Of a stretch of 8,443 bases of DNA, positions 1-6,027 are shown in pieces. Source of the DNA: Xanthobacteraceae bacterium. Its GTDB lineage: Bacteria; Pseudomonadota; Alphaproteobacteria; Rhizobiales; Xanthobacteraceae. The position numbers and the translations under genes were made by a program. The stretch lies in contig JASHWN010000304.1 in the NCBI GenBank assembly GCA_030044035.1, positions 1-8,443 on the forward strand, written 5' to 3'. Within the stretch, counting starts at the first letter, position 1, and each line of letters begins with the position of its first letter. The notes below the pieces were generated by a model. It was given only the letters and a program-made list of their open reading frames with translations, was not told the origin of the DNA and did no database searches.

Positions 1-1187
1 GCCTTGGCCCATTTGGCGATGTGCTCGACCGATGCCGGCAGCGCGGAAGCGATACCGACCGCAGCGTGATGCTCGCGCGCCGCGGTTTCCAAACGGCCAA
101 GCGCGCGATCGATCTCGGCCGGCGTCGGCACCGAATCGATGGTCACCTCGGCCTTGGCGAACGGCAGGTTGTCGGCGCCCGCAATCCGTCCGGCGACGCT
201 CCGCGGATTGGCGCCGTCGTCGACGAAAACCAAGCCGCGGTTGGCGATGTCCTGCAGGATCGGAGCAAACGACGGCTCGGAGGCGGTAAAGCGCGCGCCC
301 ATCATGTCGATCACCCCGACGTAACCTTGGAAGCGGCTCATCACCCAATGCAGCCGATCGAGATTTTGTTGCGGCGCGAGCGATGTCAGCAGGGTTTGCG
401 GGCCGGGATCGTTATCCGGATAGCTGAATGGTTCCATCGGCACTTGCAGCAGGATTTCATGGCCGCCGGCCCGTGCCCGCGCGACGAGCGCGGCGTCGCT
501 GCCGTATGGGATGAAGGCGAGCGTGACCGGCCCAGGCAGCCGTGCGATGGCTTCGGAGGTGGCCTTGGCGCTCACGCCCAAGCCGCCGACGATCAGCGCG
601 ATACGCGGCGCGTCAGGCCTCCCGGCGAGCGCCTTCACCGGCTGGGCAAAAGCGTCGGCCGGCCGCACGCCGTCGGCGGCGATTTTCGGCACCGGGCCCT
701 GCAGCGTCATCTCGATGAATTTCGCATCGGCCGGAGCGATGACGGCTGGTGCCGCGGCGTTGCCCGCAGCGGCGGGAGCCGGGATGGTGACCTCCTGGCG
801 GGCTCCGGTCATGCCGTTGATGATGTTGACCGTCCTCGTCCCATCCGGAGGCTCCGCGGCTTTGACCGGTTCGGCCTTCCGAACCGGGGTAGGCGATGAG
901 CCCTGCGCCGGGCCGTCGTACCGGCCGGGGCCTCCAGGAGCCTCAGCAGCAGGCTGATGGGTGGCCGGTGCGGCCGCCGCGGCCGATGCGGCTGGAGGCA
1001 AGTGGGTCGGGACCACGGCCATGGGTTCGCCGCCCAGCGGATCGTCGCCGATCGCCGCCCACAGCACGAAAGTGCCAAGGAAAAGGGCCAGCGCGCCGGC
1101 GATGACGTAGGGTACCGGGATGCGGATTGCAGGCCGGCGCCCGCTCCGCCGCTGACCAAGCGGCGCGCTTAACTCGTCCGTGGTCAT
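1..1187 (-). CDS. Divergent polysaccharide deacetylase family protein (YibQ/DUF610 type), 3' end outside the window
   Basis: About 395 codons are visible, with no stop before the left edge. The ATG start at 1187 has a GAGG nine bases upstream. The N-terminus is short and basic (GQRRRSGRRP), followed by a single membrane segment at about residues 27-47 and an Ala/Pro-rich linker to about residue 115. The conserved domain starts near residue 195 (RIALIVGGLGVS) and continues through GGHEILLQVPMEPFSYP, a GVIDMMGARFT segment and VFVDDGANPRS. This is the pattern of Pfam Polysacc_deac_2 proteins, so I expect an inner-membrane-anchored protein with a periplasmic domain. The Asp-Asp found at the first motif of E. 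coli YibQ (VIDDFG) is Gly-Gly here, and the C-terminal His-Pro-His-Pro region reads ASALPAS, so enzyme activity is doubtful. In E. coli yibQ also lies beside envC, which supports a role in envelope or peptidoglycan maintenance. A terminator separates it from ctpA. Family assignment is firm; function is inferred. Confidence 0.9.
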   Translation of the reverse strand, partial: MTTDELSAPLGQRRSGRRPAIRIPVPYVIAGALALFLGTFVLWAAIGDDPLGGEPMAVVPTHLPPAASAAAAAPATHQPAAEAPGGPGRYDGPAQGSSPTPVRKAEPVKAAEPPDGTRTVNIINGMTGARQEVTIPAPAAAGNAAAPAVIAPADAKFIEMTLQGPVPKIAADGVRPADAFAQPVKALAGRPDAPRIALIVGGLGVSAKATSEAIARLPGPVTLAFIPYGSDAALVARARAGGHEILLQVPMEPFSYPDNDPGPQTLLTSLAPQQNLDRLHWVMSRFQGYVGVIDMMGARFTASEPSFAPILQDIANRGLVFVDDGANPRSVAGRIAGADNLPFAKAEVTIDSVPTPAEIDRALGRLETAAREHHAAVGIASALPASVEHIAKWAK

Positions 1188-1222
1188 CGGCGACCGCCTC
1201 GCCAATCGTCCCAGCGAATCAT
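1184..1222 (-). other. Upstream ORF of 12 codons overlapping the deacetylase start
   Basis: An ATG at 1222 opens a short frame encoding MIRWDDWRGGRR. Its TGA overlaps the deacetylase ATG as ATGA. No ribosome binding site is visible for it, so it may be chance. The four-base overlap would allow translational coupling if it is translated. Confidence 0.3.
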
Positions 1223-1310
1223 GCGGCTGAGTCTAGCACGGCGGCCAAGCCGGCCCGGTTTCCGGTCCAAGGCCGCGGCCGGACCTGCGCCGGCGGATCA
1301 GCTGCGGCCG

Positions 1311-1343
1311 AAAAAAATCGGGGCGGCCTGTTCGCCGCCCCGA
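1311..1343 (-). terminator. Rho-independent terminator after ctpA
   Basis: Read on the minus strand, a perfect 10-bp GC-rich stem (TCGGGGCGGC paired with GCCGCCCCGA) encloses the loop GAACAG. It is followed directly by a run of seven T. It lies about 30 bases past the ctpA stop. It should end the ctpA transcript and isolate the downstream deacetylase gene, which would then need its own promoter or read-through. Confidence 0.88.
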
Positions 1344-1372
1344 ACGCTTGATTCGCTGAAACCTTGCTGCCC

Positions 1373-2710
1373 TTAGTTCGGCACCGCAGTCTGCACCTTG
1401 GGCGGGAACGCCGCGTTGCTGGTGGCGCCGCGCAGGAGATCGATCGCTTCCTTGAGCGCCTTGTCGTTCTTCTCGTCGGGCGGCACGTAGGACTGCGAAC
1501 CGGACTTTTCGCCGCCCTCGGCCTTCAGATGGCCGGGTAGCGATGCTTCGCCCTTGGTGTCGGTCCGATCCTTCAGTTCGTCCGGCACGTCCTGTAACAC
1601 CTCGATGTCGGGAACGATGCCCTTGGCCTGGATCGAGCGGCCCGACGGCGTGTAGTAGCGCGCGGTGGTCAGCCGCAGCGCGCCGTTACCGGCGCCGAGC
1701 GGGATGATCGTCTGCACCGAGCCTTTGCCGAACGAGCGCGTGCCGACCAGCGTGGCCCGCTTGTGGTCCTGCAGCGCGCCGGCGACGATTTCCGACGCCG
1801 AGGCCGAGCCGCCGTTGACCAAAACGATCAGCGGCTTGCCGTTTGTGAGATCGCCGCCCGGACGGGCATTGAAGCGTTGCGTTTCATCGGAGCTGCGTCC
1901 GCGCGTCGAGACGATCTCGCCCTTGTTGAGGAAGGTGTTCGAGACCGAGATCGCCTGGTCGAGCAGGCCGCCGGGATTGTTGCGCAGGTCGAGGATGTAG
2001 CCCTTGATCTTGTCGGCGCCGAGCTGGTTCTTCAGGTCGGCGATCGAATCCTTCAGGCCGTCCGTGGTCTGCTCGTTGAACTGCGTGACGCGGATATAGC
2101 CGACATCGCTGCCCTCGGAATGCGACCGCACCGATTTGACCCGGATGATGTCGCGCGTGATGTCGACGACGATCGGCTTGTCGGTGCCTTTGCGCATGAT
2201 GGTGAGCTTGATCTTGGTGTTGACCGGCCCGCGCATCTTGTCGACGGCCTGGTTCAAGGTCATGCCCTGCACCGCTTCGTCGTCCAACATGGTGATGATG
2301 TCGTTCGCCAGAACGCCGGCTTTGGCGGCGGGCGTGTCGTCGATCGGCGCCACCACCTTGATCAGCCCGTCCTCCATGGTGACTTCGATGCCGAGGCCGC
2401 CGAACTCGCCGCGGGTCTGCACCTGCATGTCGCGGAAGCTTTTCGGATCCATGTAGCTCGAATGCGGATCGAGGCCGGCCAGCATGCCGTTGATTGCCGA
2501 CTCGACGAGCTTGCTGTCGTCCGGCTTGTCGACGTAGTCGGCGCGCACGCGCTCGAATACATCGCCGAACAGATTGAGCTGCCGATAGGTGTCGGAAGCC
2601 GCCGCCTTGGCGCTTGAGCCGATCAGCAGCGTGTGGGGCTGCGTTGCCACCAGCGTTGCGCCGGCTCCGGCCAGGGCACCCAGGAGAATCAGAGTCGTCT
2701 TGCGCATCAT
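1373..2710 (-). CDS. ctpA: C-terminal processing peptidase CtpA (S41 family, PDZ domain)
   Basis: A periplasmic serine protease of 445 residues that trims or degrades envelope proteins from the C-terminus. Residues 1-35 form a signal peptide or anchor (MMRKTTLILLGALAGAG). A PDZ domain spans about 100-175 (GGLGIEV, DTPAAKAGV, GDxI-like LANDIITML). The S41 core includes GYIRVTQF, the LDLRNNPGG motif near 240-248, GGSASASEI with the probable nucleophile Ser304, and SFGKGSVQ with the general base Lys329. The Ser-Lys spacing of 25 matches Prc and CtpA enzymes, so it should be active. I chose the ATG at 2710 because it overlaps the envC stop as ATGA and has AAGG seven to eight bases upstream. An in-frame start at 2743 would add 11 charged residues before the signal peptide. 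Coupled translation with the EnvC-like gene suggests that the two act together in wall remodelling, as proteases and LytM proteins do in other bacteria. The physiological substrate is unknown. Confidence 0.95.
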   Translation of the reverse strand: MMRKTTLILLGALAGAGATLVATQPHTLLIGSSAKAAASDTYRQLNLFGDVFERVRADYVDKPDDSKLVESAINGMLAGLDPHSSYMDPKSFRDMQVQTRGEFGGLGIEVTMEDGLIKVVAPIDDTPAAKAGVLANDIITMLDDEAVQGMTLNQAVDKMRGPVNTKIKLTIMRKGTDKPIVVDITRDIIRVKSVRSHSEGSDVGYIRVTQFNEQTTDGLKDSIADLKNQLGADKIKGYILDLRNNPGGLLDQAISVSNTFLNKGEIVSTRGRSSDETQRFNARPGGDLTNGKPLIVLVNGGSASASEIVAGALQDHKRATLVGTRSFGKGSVQTIIPLGAGNGALRLTTARYYTPSGRSIQAKGIVPDIEVLQDVPDELKDRTDTKGEASLPGHLKAEGGEKSGSQSYVPPDEKNDKALKEAIDLLRGATSNAAFPPKVQTAVPN

Positions 2711-4059
2711 CCGCGAACCTTTTCGCCTTCGTTCGTCGCCCACCAGGGGCTGGGGTCAATGGGAGCGCCGTCCTTGCGGAACTCCACATAGAGTACGGGT
2801 TGCTTCGATCCGGTGGTCATGGCGGCAGATACCTGTGCTGGGCCGCCCATCACCGCTACGGGCTCTCCGGTCAGCACGAACTGTCCGAGATCGACGGATA
2901 TCCGCTCCATCCCCGCCAATAGCATATGATAGCCGCCACCGGCATTAAGGATCAAGAGTTGCCCATAGCTGCGAAACGGGCCGGCGTAAACTACCCAACC
3001 GTCGCACGGGGCGGTGATCTGCGCGCCCCTGTGCGTCGCGATCGAAAGTCCCTTCTGAGTTCCACCGGCGCCGTCGGGCGCGCCGAAACCGCGAATCGGC
3101 ACGCCGTTGACGGGCAGACGCAATTGGCCGCGCGTTGCCGCAAACGCCACAGCAGGCGCCAGGCGGCCGGGATCGCCAAGCGCGGCAAGCTGCGGCTGCG
3201 TCGCATCCTGCTCGATCGAGCGCGCCGCATCACGTGCCGCGCGCGTCGCCGAATCGAGGTTCTGCTCCAGCTTGGCGATGAGGTCTTTGAGGTTGTCGAC
3301 CCGGCGCGCAAGATCGACGGCGTGCTGTTGCTCGCCCGCCAGCGCCTGTTCGGCGGTCGCCTCACTCTTCTGCCGGGCGTCGATCAACATGTTCAGCCGC
3401 AATTGCTCTTTGGCAAGGTGATCGAGATCGCCGGCTAGCACGCTGCGCTCGGCGACGATGTCTTGGCGCACCTGCGCCAGATCGGCAAGGTCGCCGGCCA
3501 GTGCCTCGGCTTCGGCCCGCATGTCGGGAACGACGGCACCCAGCGTGATCGCCGTCCGCAATGCCTGCAACACATCTTCCGGACGCACCAGCAGCGCCGG
3601 CGGCGGCCGGCGGCCGATGCGTTGCAGCGCCGCGAGGATTTCGATGATTACGGCGCGTCGCTCGTCCAATGATTTTTGAAATGTGCTTTCGCGCTCGTCG
3701 AGCGACCGTAGCTTGACCTCGGTCGCTTCGATCTGTGCCTCCACGGTGCGGACCCGAGCGGCGGAATCGATGAGCTGCTCGTTGAGCGTTCGGCGGTCCT
3801 GGCCGAGCGCCTCGATCTGCAGCCGCAGCTTGGCTTGGCTGTCGGCCGATTCGCGCTGTTGGGCGCGAATCGCATCAAGCTCCTGATCGTGCTGCTTGAG
3901 CGCGTCCGCCGCGGGCGCTGCAGCCGGTGCCGGCGCCGGCACTTCGGCAGGCGGCGCTTGGGCGTGAGCGCCCCAGGGAGCGCCCAACGGCAGCGCCAAA
4001 GCCAAGGCCGAGCCGAGGACAAGGCCCGGATCGGCGGCGCGCGAGCGGCAAAGAATCAT
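2707..4059 (-). CDS. envC: EnvC-like murein hydrolase activator (coiled coil plus degenerate LytM/M23 domain)
   Basis: A secreted 450-residue protein expected to act in the periplasm by activating cell-wall amidases during daughter-cell separation. The N-terminal signal peptide (GLVLGSALALALPLGAPWGAHAQA) is followed by a Pro/Ala stretch, a coiled coil at about 52-150, a break near 151-180 (GRRPPPALLVRPEDVL), a second coiled coil at about 181-281, and a LytM domain at about 311-440. The zinc ligands of active M23 peptidases are missing: HxxxD is not recognisable, and the usual HLHFE position reads PVLYVEFRKDG, much like the inactive E. coli EnvC (SLYFEIRRQG). The domain ends with PIDPSPWW, typical of the family. 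The ATG at 4059 places the signal peptide at the N-terminus, but its ribosome binding site is poor. GTG at 4068 (GAGG 12 bases upstream) or GTG at 4146 are alternatives. The stop overlaps the ctpA start. Alphaproteobacterial relatives with this architecture include the LdpF type. Confidence 0.9.
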   Translation of the reverse strand: MILCRSRAADPGLVLGSALALALPLGAPWGAHAQAPPAEVPAPAPAAAPAADALKQHDQELDAIRAQQRESADSQAKLRLQIEALGQDRRTLNEQLIDSAARVRTVEAQIEATEVKLRSLDERESTFQKSLDERRAVIIEILAALQRIGRRPPPALLVRPEDVLQALRTAITLGAVVPDMRAEAEALAGDLADLAQVRQDIVAERSVLAGDLDHLAKEQLRLNMLIDARQKSEATAEQALAGEQQHAVDLARRVDNLKDLIAKLEQNLDSATRAARDAARSIEQDATQPQLAALGDPGRLAPAVAFAATRGQLRLPVNGVPIRGFGAPDGAGGTQKGLSIATHRGAQITAPCDGWVVYAGPFRSYGQLLILNAGGGYHMLLAGMERISVDLGQFVLTGEPVAVMGGPAQVSAAMTTGSKQPVLYVEFRKDGAPIDPSPWWATNEGEKVRG

Positions 4060-4092
4060 ACTGTGCACGGTAGATGTAAGCCTCGCGGACGC

Positions 4093-4112
4093 AAGGGAGC
4101 CCAAGGGAGCCC
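4093..4112. repeat. Tandem duplication of a 10-bp unit (AAGGGAGCCC x2)
   Basis: Two perfect adjacent copies lie just upstream of the EnvC-like gene's start, in its presumed leader. They may be a slippage product or a tandem protein-binding site. No function can be assigned. Confidence 0.75.
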
Positions 4113-4165
4113 ACGTATGGGTCGGGAATAAGACGCCGCTTTCCACGCCTCCGTCACATTCCAGT

Positions 4166-4193
4166 GAGGCGAGATTACGGAGGCTAGATTACG
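4166..4193. repeat. Tandem duplication of a 14-bp unit in the rlmH-envC gap
   Basis: Two adjacent 14-bp copies, GAGGCGAGATTACG and GAGGCTAGATTACG, differ at one base. They lie between the rlmH stop and the EnvC-like gene start. The unit is AT-richer than its surroundings at ATTAC. It could be an operator or a local replication slip. Confidence 0.75.
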
Positions 4194-4214
4194 AAGCGTT
4201 AATGGGTCCCGACT

Positions 4215-4697
4215 TCAGCCCCGGTGATAAGGATGCCCCGTCAAGATGGTGCCGGCGCGATAGAGCTGCTCGAGCAGCATGACGCGTGCAAGTTGGTGCG
4301 GCCAGGTGGCGGCGCCGAAAGCAAGCTTGCGGTTGGCGTCTCGGCACAAGTTCTCCGCCAGCCCGTCCGCGGCGCCGATCGCAAAGCAGACGGCCGGGCG
4401 ATCTTCCGCTCGCCATTCGCGGAGCAATCCCGCCAGCGCCGCACTGTCGAGATTCTCGCCGCGCTCATCGAGGACGACGAGCATGGCCCGTTCGGGAATG
4501 ACATTGGCGATGGCGATCGACTCTTCGGTGCGCCGGCGTTCGGCGTCCTGCGCCCGGCTCTCTCGAATCTCGACAATTTCGATCTCGCGCAAGCCGAGCG
4601 CTCGCCCGATGGCCTCTGCGCGTTTGCGATAGGTCTCGGCAAGCTCGCGCTCGGGCCCCTGCTTCAATCGGCCGACCGCAATGACGAGGATGCGCAT
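4215..4697 (-). CDS. rlmH: 23S rRNA (pseudouridine-1915-N3)-methyltransferase RlmH
   Basis: A 160-residue SPOUT-class methyltransferase that uses S-adenosylmethionine to methylate the N3 of pseudouridine 1915 in helix 69 of 23S rRNA on the assembled 70S ribosome. The start MRILVIAVGRLK, the segment LVVLDERGENLDS near 73-86, FAIGAADGL near 108-116 and the C-terminal knot LARVMLLEQLYRAGTILTGHPYHRG are all family hallmarks. The length is close to the usual 155. The cofactor loop reads IGAADG where many family members have IGG(P/A)(E/D)G. This is a mild variant and should not stop activity. The ATG at 4697 starts exactly at the conserved N-terminus; only a weak GGAA lies upstream. It follows rsfS by about 63 bases, a common alphaproteobacterial pairing of two large-subunit factors. 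Confidence 0.95.
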   Translation of the reverse strand: MRILVIAVGRLKQGPERELAETYRKRAEAIGRALGLREIEIVEIRESRAQDAERRRTEESIAIANVIPERAMLVVLDERGENLDSAALAGLLREWRAEDRPAVCFAIGAADGLAENLCRDANRKLAFGAATWPHQLARVMLLEQLYRAGTILTGHPYHRG

Positions 4698-4712
4698 GGC
4701 GTCATTCCAAGA

Positions 4713-4729
4713 CGCGGGCGCAGCCCGCG
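4713..4729 (-). other. Short GC hairpin in the rsfS-rlmH gap
   Basis: CGCGGGC and GCCCGCG form a 7-bp stem around a three-base loop, 16 bases upstream of the rlmH start. There is no T-run, so it is not an intrinsic terminator. It could protect mRNA ends or modulate rlmH initiation, or be chance in GC-rich DNA. Confidence 0.4.
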
Positions 4730-4760
4730 CGACCCGCCGCCCCGATCGTGGATGATGCGA

Positions 4761-5108
4761 TCAGCTGGCGCGCCGCGCCACGGGACCGCTCATCCACATC
4801 CGTTCGAGATTGTAGAAGGCGCGCACTTCCGGCCGAAACACGTGAACGATCACGTCACCGGCGTCGATCAGCACCCAATCGCAATGCGGCACGCCTTCGA
4901 TGCGAGTCGCAATGCCGGCTTTGTCCAAATCTTCGACGACCCTGTCGGCCACCGAGCCGACATGGCGCTGCGATCGGCCGGACGATACGACCATGTAGTC
5001 GCCGATCGAAGATTTTTTTCGCACATCGATGGTGAGGATGGCCTCGGCCTTCATGTCGTCGAGGCGCGCGAGAACCAGCTTGAGGATCTCCTCGGCGTCA
5101 GGACGCAT
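4761..5108 (-). CDS. rsfS: Ribosome silencing factor RsfS (DUF143/Iojap)
   Basis: RsfS binds ribosomal protein uL14 on the 50S subunit and blocks subunit joining, lowering translation during starvation. The 115-residue product covers the full domain: DAEEILKLVLARLDDMKAEAILTIDVRKKSSIGDYMVVSSGRS, RHVGSVADRVVEDLDKAG, and GVPHCDWVLIDAGDVIVHVFRPEVRAFYNLERMW, the most conserved segment. The start is uncertain. I chose the ATG at 5108, immediately before the domain, although its ribosome binding site is weak. The frame stays open upstream to a GTG at 5234, which would add 42 residues without clear homology and has no visible ribosome binding site. A CTG at 5165 has AAAGGA nine bases upstream and is discussed in the findings. 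The gene lies between nadD and rlmH, its usual place in proteobacteria. Confidence 0.93.
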   Translation of the reverse strand: MRPDAEEILKLVLARLDDMKAEAILTIDVRKKSSIGDYMVVSSGRSQRHVGSVADRVVEDLDKAGIATRIEGVPHCDWVLIDAGDVIVHVFRPEVRAFYNLERMWMSGPVARRAS

Positions 5109-5249
5109 TCTGGAGACCGCTTCGGGCACGCGACGATCGGCCCGAGAGATGGCAGGTGTGGACAGGGATTCTGATCCTTTCGCTCCTGTTCCGGGCTTTC
5201 GGCGAATCCGAGGCCCGGACACTAAGATAGGCACGGCCGGTTAACGGTT

Positions 5250-5849
5250 TCAACCGTCCTGCAATGCTCTTTTCGCTCGCAACGCAGTGGATGAGAGCGG
5301 CGATTTCAGGCCGTGCAGGTAAATCCAGGCTGGCGGCTTTCGTTCCGGCAGCGCGTTGGCGGCGGTCTCAGGAAGCCGGGCATGCGCGAAGGCGCGGCCG
5401 GCGGCGGTGGCGGCGGCGTACAAGCTCGGCCCGAGCCGGTCGATGACGACGATCGGCACCAGCCCCGCGATCTCCCGCCAGCGCTGCCAACGATGAAAGC
5501 TGCGCAGATTGTCGGCGCCCATGATCCAGACAAAACGCACCCCGGGGCAGCGGCGCGTCAAATACGAAATGGTTTGGAACGTGTAGTGGCTGCCGAGCTT
5601 CGCCTCGAAGTCGGTGACGTCGATGCGCGGGTGATGCGCCAGCGCGCGCGCGGCGGTCATGCGCTCAGGCAGCGGCGCCAAGCCTCCGGTGTTCTTGAGG
5701 GGGTTGCCGGGGGTGACAAGCCACCAGACACGATCGAGCCCTAGTCGTCGCATCGCCAACAGGCAGGCGGCGCGATGGGCCGCGTGCGGTGGATCGAACG
5801 TGCCGCCGAACAATCCGATGCGCATGCCGCGCGCGTATGGCGGCAACAC
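5250..5849 (-). CDS. nadD: Nicotinate-nucleotide adenylyltransferase NadD
   Basis: NadD transfers AMP from ATP to nicotinate mononucleotide, giving deamido-NAD in the cytoplasm, the step before NAD synthetase. The sequence shows the nucleotidyltransferase motif GGTFDPPHAAH at residues 15-25, the TPGNPLK substrate loop, SHYTFQTISYL, FVWIMGADNLRSFHRW, and the C-terminal SPLSSTALR motif (SSTxIR type) that binds ATP phosphates. At 199 residues it is of normal length. The GTG at 5849 keeps the LPPYARGMRIGLFGG lead-in, which resembles N-termini I recall in related alphaproteobacterial NadD proteins. The internal ATG at 5825 would remove eight residues. Neither has a ribosome binding site. The frame is open further upstream to a stop near 6015, where a CTG at 5957 sits five bases after GGAGG. 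It is followed closely by rsfS and preceded by proA after a 178-base gap. Confidence 0.95.
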   Translation of the reverse strand: MLPPYARGMRIGLFGGTFDPPHAAHRAACLLAMRRLGLDRVWWLVTPGNPLKNTGGLAPLPERMTAARALAHHPRIDVTDFEAKLGSHYTFQTISYLTRRCPGVRFVWIMGADNLRSFHRWQRWREIAGLVPIVVIDRLGPSLYAAATAAGRAFAHARLPETAANALPERKPPAWIYLHGLKSPLSSTALRAKRALQDG

Positions 5850-6027
5850 GACCGGCGCTGCGGTGCCGCGGCGCCACTTTACTCCGGCTAAGGGAGACGG
5901 AGAGGACGCGGCAGCCGCTTGCCCGGCTCGGGACTCGTACGGGGTGCCGGTCAGCAGCGATTCCTCCCAAGCCTCAGGCGCCGATTTGGCCGTCCCTGTG
6001 GCGGCGCTCGATGCTCATTATGGCCGT

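Noticed and set aside
21..899. Plus-strand open frame opposite the deacetylase (292 codons)
   Set aside because: It is antisense to a clearly conserved domain, is rich in Arg, Gly and His as expected for a shadow frame, and has no supporting ribosome binding site.
1763..2617. Long plus-strand open frame opposite ctpA (284 codons)
   Set aside because: It is a shadow of the ctpA reading frame in GC-rich DNA. Its product is a low-complexity run of Asp, Val, Ala and Arg with no family features, while ctpA is unmistakable.
4188..4202. Possible CtrA site (TTAC-N6-TTAA) before envC
   Set aside because: The CtrA consensus is TTAA-N7-TTAA. Here one half-site is imperfect and the spacing is one base short.
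4224..5174. Long plus-strand open frame opposite rlmH and rsfS (316 codons)
   Set aside because: It spans two well-defined conserved genes and their gap on the other strand. Its translation has no recognisable domain.
5244..5257. ACGGTT-TC-AACCGT inverted repeat at the nadD stop
   Set aside because: The two-base loop is too tight for a stable hairpin and there is no T-run after it. It is probably chance.
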